Shown here: positions 1 to 8,024 of the stretch, in pieces
Layout of the letters: every line of letters begins with the position of its first letter
Numbering within the stretch: position 1 is the first letter of the stretch
NCBI GenBank assembly: GCA_000310025.1
Contig: FN648950.1
Coordinates: 4,989-16,436, forward strand
Source: Ectocarpus siliculosus
Taxonomy: Eukaryota; Sar; Phaeophyceae; Ectocarpales; Ectocarpaceae
Direction: 5' to 3'
DNA: 11,448 nt
Notes under the pieces: generated by a model
The model's database searches: none
Told to the model about the DNA's origin: nothing
The model's input: the letters and a program-made list of their open reading frames with translations, nothing else
Translations under genes and position numbers: made by a program

Positions 1-205
1 TTCGAACGTGGGGGGCAATTTCCTCTCTTCGTACGTACCTTCCTCGTCGGCCTTCTCCATCGTTATGTATATAATGTATACCTGGATTCTTCGCACCAAT
101 TCCTTGCCTCTCCCAACACCATCCCTTTTTCCTGCCCCTACAAATCCTATCCCCTTCTTCTTCTTCTTCTTTCCTTCCTCCTGGACACTCACCACCATTG
201 GGCAT

Positions 206-341
206 CCCCATGGGTACCCATGGGCATGAACATGGGTACCCATGGGTATACCCATGGTACACATGTCATCCCCATGGGTACACATGGGTACACATGGGTA
301 CATCCATGTACACATGGGTACCCATGGGTACCCATGGGCAC
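206..341. repeat. Palindromic CATGGGTACC minisatellite
   Basis: This is an irregular tandem array of about 10-bp units (CATGGGTACC, with variants CACATGGGTA and CATGGGCATGAA). The core CCCATGGGTACCCATGGG is its own reverse complement, so single strands of the array can fold into hairpins. Related short pieces recur at about 5187-5207 and 6189-6206. Open frames that cross the array (220-555 on the plus strand) translate to a low-complexity Met/Gly/Thr/His pattern and are not treated as genes. Confidence 0.85.
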
Positions 342-365
342 GAACAAGGATAATTTACATCACCC
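319..365 (+). repeat. 47-bp dispersed direct repeat, copy 1
   Basis: This copy begins inside the end of the CATGGGTACC array and continues into unique sequence (GGCACGAACAAGGATAATTT and a few bases more) as far as CATCACCC. It matches 5187-5233 in the same orientation at 44 of 47 positions by eye. Homology fades outside these limits. Confidence 0.8.
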
Positions 366-440
366 TTTTTGTCGCGTGACACACCGCGCAACCTCACGGT
401 ATACGAGGTTTCTGGATTTCACCCCCGCCCCCGCCCCCCA

Positions 441-743
441 ATGGGTCGGGCGGCAACAACCAGACGAATGGCGGCGAGGGTTTGGGAGGAAGAAAAGTAT
501 AAGAAGGACGAACGACTGCATTCTAGTGAAACCAAAGATAACTTTACACTCGTGAAAGAAAGGGCCAAGCACTTGTTCGGCCTACCAGTAACTGTTTCCA
601 ACAGATATCATACTCTCGCAACTGCAAATTACAAGTTCCTCGAGATCCAGAGGAGTTTGATCCTCGGTGTGGTAAAACATGACATCAACAACGTCCATCA
701 AGATTTGGTTTTTGAAATCTCAGAAAGTGTCTACTTTAAATAG
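441..743 (+). CDS. Doubtful small ORF, unrecognised
   Basis: The first ATG in this open frame is at 441 and gives a 100-residue product. The frame is also open upstream to about 369, without an ATG. The N-terminal part is basic and Arg-rich, followed by a charged Glu/Lys stretch (WEEEKYKKDERL) and a mixed hydrophobic C-terminal half. I recognise no family, signal peptide or membrane segment. Nothing in the surroundings supports transcription, and a frame of this length can arise by chance in this base composition. It could also be a decayed exon or a piece of a repeat. Confidence 0.15.
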   Translation: MGRAATTRRMAARVWEEEKYKKDERLHSSETKDNFTLVKERAKHLFGLPVTVSNRYHTLATANYKFLEIQRSLILGVVKHDINNVHQDLVFEISESVYFK

Positions 744-1696
744 GGATGGCGGAGAACCTACCAGAGTTGCCGTGCGGACCTGCGTATAGTCGACAACATG
801 AGGTAGTTCCTGATTTTGCCGCCATAAACCCATTCACGCAGTAGGTACTGGGCAGCAACAACAAGCGTGGATGCTCAGCTATGTGAATGAATGTAGAGGA
901 ACCCAACCTATGTGAAACTACTGATTAAGCGCCGTAGATCCTCATACACACGTACACGTCAAGGGATGGCGCTACGGTCCTTAACATCCAAAGCGACACA
1001 CGTTAAAGGTGTGCGACACAATAACCCACATGCGCAGCAGTCGGTATCCAAGCTCTTCACTTCCCATTCCATGCAAGCCGATAGTAAGCCCACATTTCCC
1101 CCCTGCACCGGGCTTTTCTTGCCATTCCCATCCCGCGGGGCGAATGCGTCGCCACGTACAGCCCTGACTTTTTGAGGTCACAACAGACAGGTAGCAAGGC
1201 TTGTGCTCGAATGCTTTGTGTGGTTTCAGGCTGCCTCATATTGTGCGACCATGTCTCACACCTCCATGAGAGGTTCATGTCCCATCTGTCGGCGGCGTAG
1301 CTTATATGTAAGTTAGTTATCATGGTATCACCGCGGGTTTTGACTACGTTGCATGATCCCCCCTGCCCCGGCAACATAGCCCAGCATACTCAACCTACAT
1401 TTAATGGTCGCACCTCCTCGACATGCCCGGAAAATTCTGGCCTCTAATGATGTCCTCGTTCAGAGTACACCCCTGCTAAGCTAGACCCCATGTTACGGCC
1501 TATTCTCTTCTACGTGGCAAAAAAACCGTAGACCACCACTATTTTGAACGCGTCTTTCGCTTCCTCCGCGATTTGGTTTTCATGCTACGGGTGCCTGCGT
1601 TACCGGCTTCAAGCGCTCTTCAAGTTGTGATTTCGAGAACGTCAAACACTGGTGTTGACATTCAAAAGATTGCACAGTTAAACGGTTCCATTCCAA
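744..1696. other. Stretch with no recognisable gene
   Basis: Frames on both strands are short, up to 106 residues, and show no family features. The only suggestive signal is a good splice-donor match, TAT|GTAAGT, at 1308. It is preceded in phase by a short frame from ATG 1251 (19 codons, containing CPICRRR), which could be a first exon of the gene at 1697-3252. A second short frame opens at ATG 1582 (about 55 codons). Neither is supported beyond this. Confidence 0.5.
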
Positions 1697-3252
1697 ATGA
1701 CGACCTTTGTCCTTCATGTCCTGGCCTACCTTACCATCTCCCTCCCTAACCCTCCTTTTGCAGCTGCTCCCCAGGCTACGGGCGAGCTCATCCTGAGCAT
1801 CGCCGTCGGACAGCTCCGGGAGTCGGACACGTCGTGGTTCATCAACACCGCGCAGCTGGGACTCGTGTCGACGACGTTGTGCCGAGATGCGAGAGTGTTC
1901 CCGGTGGCGAAAGCCACAGTAACCCACAGAGGGATGCTGGATCCTCTACTCAGGAGTACCCTAGGCGACGAAATTTACCAGGGTCCGACATACGATAGAG
2001 AATCGGTAGAGTTGCTAACCAAGCTGAAGCCATCGACTGCGGTTGCGATTACTTGGTCGACATGTACGTCAGCCTCTTCTTTTAACAAGTTCCACGACAA
2101 CATGCACGGCGTCAGGATGCTGTCGATTTCCGCGGCCTTATTCTCCGCTAGCGGGCAATCACATGTTCGCATGTGCCGCCGAGTCACTTGCGTGTATTTC
2201 GGGCCAATGGTTTTTTCGATTCGCCCATGGACGGAGTGGTCTGGCCGGCCACCGTTGAGGTGATGTCGTTCGGATCCGGTTGCGACAGCTGCTTCAACCA
2301 GCCACTCCAAAGTATCAGTATGCCTCCTAATTTGAAGCAGCTTTCGATAGTAAGCACATTCAACAGGCCCATCGAAGGTGTAACTTTCGTAGACTCCATC
2401 GAGGACATTCGTTTAGGAGGATGCTTCAACCAGCCAATCGCCGCAGTCCGGTGGCCCAGTAGCTTGCAACGTTTGGCGTTTGGTACGTGCTTTGACCAGC
2501 CGTTGACCGGCTATCATTGGCCGGATGCATTGACCGCTCTGACGGCCGGTGATGCGTTCCAGCAGAACCTGCTAGACGTTATCTGGCCTGGTTCGCTGCA
2601 GTATCTCACCTTGGGGGGTGCGTGGAACGGGGAGCTGAGGCCTCCTGTGGAACTCCCTGCCACGCTCAAGGTCCTACGGTTGGCGGGGAGTTTCAACAGC
2701 CCAATACACGGCATGCAGTTGCCTGAGGGGCTGCAGGAGGTGTCGTTCGCCTTAAAGCTCAACCAGAAGCTTGATGCCGTTCATTGGCCCGGGAACTTGC
2801 GTGTAGTTGTGTTCCCGGATGATTTCGACGACATGGTTTCCGTCGAACGCGCTAAGTGGCCGTCCACGCTAAAAGCTTTGGAGTTTGGGTCAGGCTGCGG
2901 GTGGCGTGTAAGCGACACCACTTGGCCTACGAGCCTAAAAACGTTGGTGCTTGGGGGTAAGTTCAACACGAAGGTTTACACCTTGCGGTGGCCGCCTGGA
3001 TTGGAGTCGCTTGCCTTCGGGGGATCATTCAATCAGTCGATTGAGACTCTCGAGTCATGTTGGGTTCCTACCCTAAAGGAGTTGTCGTTTGGCAAACGCT
3101 TCCAACAACCACTGTCAGGCGTACGTTGGCCGAGAGCTATAGTCGAACTGAGGTTTGACGGGATGTCTACGGGTGACGGTTTTACGTGTGGTTGCATTTG
3201 GCCAAGGTCCCTGAAGAGGGTTCAATTTAGAGATGCATCTTTGACTCGTTGA
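1697..3252 (+). CDS. F-box-like protein with FNIP/LRR-type repeats, two frames
   Basis: Seen: a frame open from ATG 1697 to 2263 and a second from 2152 to the stop at 3250 (first ATG in it 2227). The second encodes about 15 repeats of 22-25 residues with the pattern FNQPI..V.WP..L..L.FG, for example FNQPIAAVRWPSSLQRLAFG at about 2425-2484. The last bases of the first frame still encode a repeat: VRMCRRVTCVYFG aligns residue for residue with VRWPSSLQRLAFG. The two frames therefore belong to one protein, and a one-base loss near the T6 run at 2211-2216 would explain the shift. Upstream, the segment from GELILSIAVGQL through LGLVSTTLC has the hydrophobic spacing of an F-box helix bundle; this call is tentative. 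The true start is uncertain: the stretch to 1763 looks like a polypyrimidine tract and 3' splice site, with a second possible site at 1774, so upstream exons are likely. FNIP/LRR solenoids bind protein partners, and with an F-box they would act as a ubiquitin-ligase substrate adaptor (inference). Confidence 0.6.
1726..1763 (+). promoter_or_regulatory. Probable 3' splice site with polypyrimidine tract
   Basis: A long C/T-rich stretch (CCTCCCTAACCCTCCTTTTG) runs into CAG at 1761-1763 and includes a CTAAC that could serve as a branch point. If used, the coding segment starts at 1764 with two bases of a split codon. A second AG at 1774 would give a phase-0 start, which would fit the phase-0 donor at 1308. 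The same bases translate to a signal-peptide-like Met/Phe/Leu stretch, which I regard as a by-product of the pyrimidine tract. Confidence 0.45.
2209..2218 (+). other. Frame change at a six-T run in the FNIP-repeat gene
   Basis: FNIP-like repeat residues lie in one frame up to about 2209 and in another from about 2215. The switch coincides with TTTTTT at 2211-2216. Loss of one T, by mutation or by sequencing error, is the simplest explanation. Upstream, the repeat frame is blocked by a TAG at 2149, so the repeat part alone has only 2227 as an ATG start. Confidence 0.6.
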
Positions 3253-3480
3253 AAGGATAAACACTTGAAGCGCGCAGTACTATGCGGGGGAATGCCTGGT
3301 GGTGGACAGCTCCATATTTCGTGACGAATGATCGTGGTTTTGTAGACCAGGGCCCCCGAGCTCGATCTGGCACGGTGGGGTGAAGAGGGTTACGAATGGC
3401 GCCCCGTGGATGTTCCGACGCGGGGTATTCCCTGGTTTTCTTTGTGGGACTTCAGTCGTTCGTGTTGTGCCACGTTTGTT
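3253..3480. other. 3' flank of the FNIP-repeat gene, no feature seen
   Basis: No coding frame with family features and no clear AATAAA lies just downstream of the stop. The stretch presumably contains the 3' untranslated region. Confidence 0.4.
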
Positions 3481-3634
3481 TCTCGCAGTTGTTTGGCGTT
3501 TTCAATCGAAGCATGGAACGACTTACTACCATCATCGGGTCCTCATGGGTTTTTCTCTCTCGCACTTGTTTAGTGTTTTCAATCGAAGTATGGAACGACT
3601 TCTTACCATCATCGGGTCCTCCAAGGTGATTCTC
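3481..3634 (+). repeat. 77-bp tandem duplication, two copies
   Basis: Copy 1 starts at 3481 and copy 2 at 3558. Both begin TCTCGCA, share the block GTTTTCAATCGAAG followed by ATGGAACGACTT, and share ACCATCATCGGGTCCTC. About six differences are visible in the first 60 bp; the last 15 bp are less alike. Because 77 is not a multiple of three, the copies are read in different frames by any open frame across them, which argues against coding function. Confidence 0.85.
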
Positions 3635-5186
3635 TCCCACACTGGAAGTAACATCCTTGCGACAGCCTGCTTCATTTACAGTGGTCGTTATCTGTTGCCA
3701 TGTTCTCGTATACCGTGTATCGGCAAGAAGAGCGTCCGCGGGTGTGTTTTCGGTGAGAGGCTTCAAGGTGACGACAACCGCGTACGTACGTACATTACCA
3801 TTTTTGCACGACCTTCCCAGGTTTCTAATGGTGGCGTCCAACTTGGTATGGCGACAGTCCTCCCAATTTTCGTCGTGAGACGTATACGACACTGTTCATT
3901 GCACGCAGAGTAATTAGATTTACACATTCGGTATCGTTCTTCCGTACAACTACAACCATCCAAGGCTACACAGGAGGGGGTTATCACCGGTGTGTGGACA
4001 AGAATAATCTAATCCTTGTCGGCAGCTTCTGCGTACGGCAACAAATAGCATGTATTACAAGTAATAAAGCGTTCAATGTCCCTTGTAAGTACCAAAGCAC
4101 ATGGTTCAGTCTTGTAGCCGGTCACGAGGAAAACTTGAACCAGAGCTTCACGCACCAGGTGTTGCGACACGTCATTCCATGTACACTGTTCGTGGCTGCC
4201 AACCTCCGTGAGAGGTTGTGCCAGCGGACTCCCGCCTCTTCTTGCACGAGGACGACGACAAGAGTGCCCACGACAACAAAAGCAATCTTTCGGAAGATGT
4301 GGCGCATAGAACCCTCCGTTGACAAGCACCCTCACGCATAAATATTTTCTACCACGAGCATTACCTTATTTTTTGTTCGTTTTATCCAAAGAACACACCA
4401 CACTTATTCCATTCGCCGTACACTGCGACACAACCCCAAACAAACACACAGATGTTCTACGTTATTACCAAAGTTTGGTGCACACGCTCCGCCTAGTTGA
4501 ACTGCTGCGCAGCGTATCACCGTCCCCGCCGCAAAGTCTAAAAGGCCAACGGTGCTGTGTATGGACTCTGCGGTGACGCTTGGGGCGGCAGCAGCAACGG
4601 AGTCAGCATGATGTACAAGTTGTGGCCATGAACAAAAGCTGAGAGTCGAGTGATTCGCTGTTGGTGCGTACACCACGGCTGTAAACTGTGACCGGGGCGG
4701 CAACTCACGGGCGCTAACCCTCACGCGCCCCCGATACCCCTTCGCTGGGGGGGACGCGACCACGACGACCATAATGCCATCTGCCTAGAGTAGCGTTTCC
4801 GGCTACCTGCCCTTGGTAGCTGATGACCTTCCGCTTGAAATACGTGCTCCGGGATCTTTACACTTCGTATCTACACATTTCCTCCGTCAGTTATGCCTTC
4901 AAATATGTTGCAAGGTGATGTATCATCGCCTTTCTTTGTCATGGGCGGTAAGCATAGTGCAGGTATCCATCCAGTTTACGCGAGGCTAGACCGGTAAGGA
5001 CAGGCGCCGCAGGCTTACGAGTACCAGCCATGCGCAGTGTTGCATCGGGTTACTCGTGTTGTGCCCCCGAGAAAGAGAGTGACTGCCGAGAGGAAGAAAA
5101 TGTAGGGTGCCGAACCCAAAGTGTCCACAACCATGAGTACGTATGCATACATCTAACAGAGGGAATTTTGCTATTTCCACCGTCGT
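3635..5186. other. Gene-poor stretch
   Basis: No recognisable gene is present. Frames here are short and overlap on both strands. The longest (minus strand, 4404-4772, 122 residues, starting MVVVVASPPAKGYRG; plus strand, 3994-4341) show no domain, membrane segment or codon pattern that I recognise. A small CGTACGTACGTAC microsatellite lies at about 3780-3792. Confidence 0.45.
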
Positions 5187-5233
5187 TACCCATAGGTACC
5201 CATGGGCACGAATAAGGATAATGTACATCACCC
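5187..5233 (+). repeat. 47-bp dispersed direct repeat, copy 2
   Basis: Same orientation as 319-365, with three differences by eye (GGG/AGG in the second unit, AACAAGG/AATAAGG, AATTTAC/AATGTAC). Only one and a half CATGGGTACC units precede it here, against a long array at copy 1. The two copies lie about 4.87 kb apart and bracket the FNIP-repeat gene. Confidence 0.8.
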
Positions 5234-5275
5234 CTCAACACCCGCTTCTTTCTGACGCGTGTCCTGCGTTGTCGT

Positions 5276-5781
5276 GATGGTGCCTGTCCAGTGACGAACG
5301 TGAAGAGGCGACGACGCATGGAGCTCTGGCGACGGTGGATGGTAACACGTTAATGAAGATAGCCGCTGCAATGGGCACCGCTTTGTCGCAGGGCAACGCC
5401 AATCAAGCACGTGTTTCCGACCAGGCCCACAACAACGCCATGGCCCAAGGCACCCAGTCAATGGGGGGGTTCGTGTCGGTGCCACACAACATGATGCAGG
5501 CCCGGGGGGCTGGTGCTTCCACGATGGGGATGATGCAGAACCAGGGGGCGGGTGCGTCCTCGATGAGGATGATGCCGACCCAGGGGGCGGGGGCGTCGTC
5601 GATGGGGATGATGCCGACCCAGGGGGCAGAGGCGTCGTCGATGGGGATGGGTGCACCCACACAGCGGATGGGTGCACCCTCCCAAGGTGCCACCAACCAG
5701 AGTGGCTATATGCAGCTTTTCGGGCAACATAACAACGACGTCAATCAAGGCAATGGCTATCCTCCCTTCCGATTTAACTAG
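5276..5781 (+). CDS. Gln/Met/Gly-rich repeat protein, probable terminal exon
   Basis: I do not recognise this protein. The frame is open from just after a TGA at 5275-5277 to TAG at 5779-5781. The first ATG is at 5353 and gives a 142-residue product; the in-frame residues before it (SSDEREEATTHGALATVDGN) look coding, and an AG at 5289-5291 could be a 3' splice site, so an upstream exon is possible. After a short N-terminal part (MKIAAAMGTALSQGNANQAR) the protein carries four 13-residue repeats of the type QGAGASSMGMMPT, then two shorter MGAPTQ/MGAPSQ units, then an Asn/Gln-rich tail ending YPPFRFN. The composition suggests a disordered, low-complexity protein. No signal peptide or membrane segment is visible. 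The opposite strand is also open, giving a Pro-rich frame, but that is a shadow of the same repeats. Whether it is expressed is unknown. Confidence 0.4.
5503..5658 (+). repeat. 39-bp tandem repeat, four units
   Basis: Units start at 5503, 5542, 5581 and 5620 and follow the pattern CAGGGGGCGGGGGCGTCGTC plus GATGGGGATGATGCCGACC. The period is a multiple of three, so copy-number changes would keep the reading frame. Units 2 and 3 are closest; unit 1 diverges at both ends, and unit 4 diverges after ATGGGGATG. Confidence 0.9.
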
Positions 5782-6556
5782 GTTGACGATATTTCTGAGC
5801 ATGCCGGTCAAACGCTTTTGGTTTTTAGTCGATCGCCAAACGGCCCGCCTCAAGGAGGACGCCTCAAGGGGGTCCTCGTTTTGCGAAGGAAAGTGCAGTT
5901 ATTTTGGTGTTTTTGTGAGGCGGGTGTGTGTTGTCCTTTTTTTTACGAGGGGGGGGGGGGTTTGCACGTCATCAATTTTCGCAGTCGTAAGGGACGCAGT
6001 AGACTACCAGAAAGAAAGAAGAAGGGGTCGCCATTGGCAGAAGGGGGGTGGGGGGGGGCGTTTAGGAGTCGGGGGACGATCGATGTATGCCGTTTGTGTA
6101 TCCTCTCGTCTATGAAAAAACAGGACAGGGCAGGTCAGCTTTCCTTGTGGTATTGGTAGTGGTGGCTTGTCGTGGTTTCATTTCTTGTGTGGGTACGTGG
6201 GTACCCGATACAACGAGTGTAGATCGTTCTAATGTCAGGTGCCAAACGACCCTCGGCGTCGTTGATTGACAGCAGTCGTTGGTATGACAGCAGGCAACAA
6301 ACGACGCGCAACACAAGTATGCATCTATCTGCATATGGTAAACCAGAGTGTAGTAAGGAGAACTGCGCACACTCTCACCAGTGGCGATTCAGCGTAAGAC
6401 ACTTGTCTCTGTCTACGCTTGTGACGAGGTGACTTACATCCAAGTTGCGAGCCACCGAAGTTGTTGACCTGTCTCTCCTAACACACGACTTTCGACTCGT
6501 GCGTGTAGAAGACATGATCAATGCTTCGAATAATATTGCAGCAGTGGAGCAGCTGC
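5782..6556. other. Gene-poor stretch with G-rich tracts
   Basis: No recognisable gene. It contains a run of twelve G at 5949-5960 and a G6-T-G9 tract at 6043-6058 followed by G5 at 6071-6075. On paper these can form G-quadruplexes, and they are also places where sequence errors gather. The overlapping plus-strand frames (5651-6269) are low complexity and look like chance. Confidence 0.45.
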
Positions 6557-6565
6557 TTTAAAATA
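6557..6565 (+). promoter_or_regulatory. Possible TATA-like element upstream of the nuclease gene
   Basis: TTTAAAATA lies about 350 bases before the chosen start codon at 6916. A C/T-rich stretch (about 6850-6905) sits just before the start and could be an initiator or leader region. Both are weak signals, and no transcription start can be fixed. Confidence 0.15.
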
Positions 6566-6915
6566 GGGGGTGCTGCCGCGCACTTGCCGCCAGGCAGTAC
6601 ATGACGTACGACATGAGGTGCGTGGCATCCACACCCTCGATAGTCTCGGGGGAGCCTGACAAGCACGCTGTGACAGCTGGCCAATCCTCTGCTGCTGCAC
6701 CATCCTCCACTCGCCACACGGGCCGAAGCGACCATCCTACATCCTACTCCGGTCTCCAAAAGCGGCCCCGAACAGCCCGCCGTGTAAAAAAATGTTGCCT
6801 TTTGCAACACAGAGACCGGTCCAGTCGCATGCTCGAACTTGGTCCTTTTTGGGGACCTCTCTCCCACTCCTCTCTGTCTCTCTGTCACTCCCACGCCCTC
6901 TTTCCTTCGGTTGGG

Positions 6916-8024
6916 ATGGGAGTCAATTCGCTCTCCCGCTTGTCTAAAAGCGTGGCTTCGGTCAGGATTGATCTTGAAAACGGACAAGGCAAACATCATG
7001 TCATCGTCGACGGCGGGTTCCTAAATCACCGCATGTGTTTGAGGGGGGTAGCGGCGGCAAATTTACTTCTCAACAAAGACGTCTCCCGTCAAGGAGAGGA
7101 GTGTGCCCGAGATATGAAGCTCTTTGAAGACCACAATTTCCTAGTGACGGTAGTGTTCGACGGTCGGCCGCCTCCGGTCAAGAGTGGGACATCTCAACAC
7201 CGACGAGAAAGGAGGAAGAAGAGTGCACAACAGGCGCGCGCCCTACACGACGCCGGTGGCTGTCCCGTGGAGATCAACAAGTTGGCCAGCGCTGCTTGTG
7301 CTTTCAACGGTCGAGTTACCGCTGAGATCGCAACGCGCTCGAGAGCCCTTATCAGGGGGGAGGTTTACATCGCCCCAGGCGAAGCGGATCCACAGCTTGT
7401 AGTTTTCCAGGACATCCATCTCGCAACAGGGGCGAACGTGTACGTGTATGCCAATGACTCCGACTTAACAGTTCTTGGGGTACGGGATCTTTTGGTGGAA
7501 GTGGTCAAGAACGTGAGAGAAGAGCTTGTCGGAAGATGCGTCCGGCAGAGGCTGCTCTTCCAACCCACCGCATGGTCCTTCCTCCGGAGCGGGGATGCTC
7601 ATGGTTGGCTGCGCCAGCTGCACGGGATACACCAGCCAGTTGACGAGGGCTTAGACTACACGCCTCTACCGGAACCGACCGCCCGCCGCCGCCTTCTCTT
7701 GTTCGGCATTATCGTAGGCAACGACTTCGCGAAATTCAAAAATGTCGGACCAGTTACTGCCTGCAAGGCTAGCTTTCGTTGACACCGAAAGCGGTGTCTG
7801 GGCGGCATCTTTGCAACCATTCGATGCGGTTGTGGGAGACCTGGCCTCAAGGCTGCTGGTGGAGTCCAGGGAGGAGGACACGCCTGCTGCGCGGCGTGAG
7901 TTTGAGATCCGACTGCGCGCCTGCCACACCATGGTTACACAGCCCGTGGTGTGGGACCCGCTGAGCGGCGAACTCCAACATTTGTCCGGCGCGCCGACCA
8001 GGGAGGAAATAACCCGCCATACAG
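6916..8024 (+). other. Exon 1: XPG/FEN1/EXO1-type nuclease core
   Basis: Residues count from the ATG at 6916. The XPG-N part has VIVDGGF (Asp32) and VVFDGRPPPVKSG (Asp82, Lys89) followed by RRERRKK. Lys89 and Arg96 have the same spacing from Asp82 as the flap-positioning Lys93 and Arg100 have from Asp86 in human FEN1. The XPG-I part has IAPGEADPQL (Glu156, Asp158) and YANDSDLTVLG (Asp181, Asp183). Then IIVGNDF (Asp270) leads into the helix-three-turn-helix start, FKNVGPVTACK. All seven metal-binding acidic positions of the family are therefore present, and 'EAD', 'DSDL' and 'ACK' point to EXO1 more than FEN1. After the frame change the exon continues from AFVDTESGVW to HTG and ends at the donor ACAG|GTCAGT. 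Confidence 0.8.

Noticed and set aside
1251-1307. RING-like CPIC motif in a possible first exon
   Set aside because: Only two cysteines in a 19-codon frame. The donor is good and its phase fits the acceptor at 1774, but this is too little to call a domain or an exon.
1697-1765. Signal peptide at the start of the F-box-like ORF
   Set aside because: The hydrophobic run is encoded by a polypyrimidine tract ending in CAG, which is better explained as a 3' splice site. An F-box-type protein would not be secreted.
3396-3640. FNRSMERL repeats as extra FNIP units
   Set aside because: The two copies are in different frames because the period is 77, and they lack the WP and L..L.FG positions. The likeness is limited to the letters FNR.
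4404-4772. Minus-strand 122-residue ORF as a gene
   Set aside because: No recognisable domain, no supporting splice signals and an overlapping plus-strand frame; it could be chance.
5228-5677. 149-residue Pro/Ser-rich minus-strand frame
   Set aside because: It is the reverse reading of the 39-bp repeats; its composition follows from the repeats alone.
6601-6915. N-terminal extension of the nuclease from ATG 6601
   Set aside because: FEN/XPG-family proteins need their MG(I/V) N-terminus close to the active site, and MGVNSL at 6916 fits this. The extension is low complexity and looks like a leader.
6478-6999. 173-residue minus-strand frame opposite the leader of the nuclease gene
   Set aside because: No family features; it overlaps the well-supported nuclease start and reads as a shadow of C/T-rich leader sequence.
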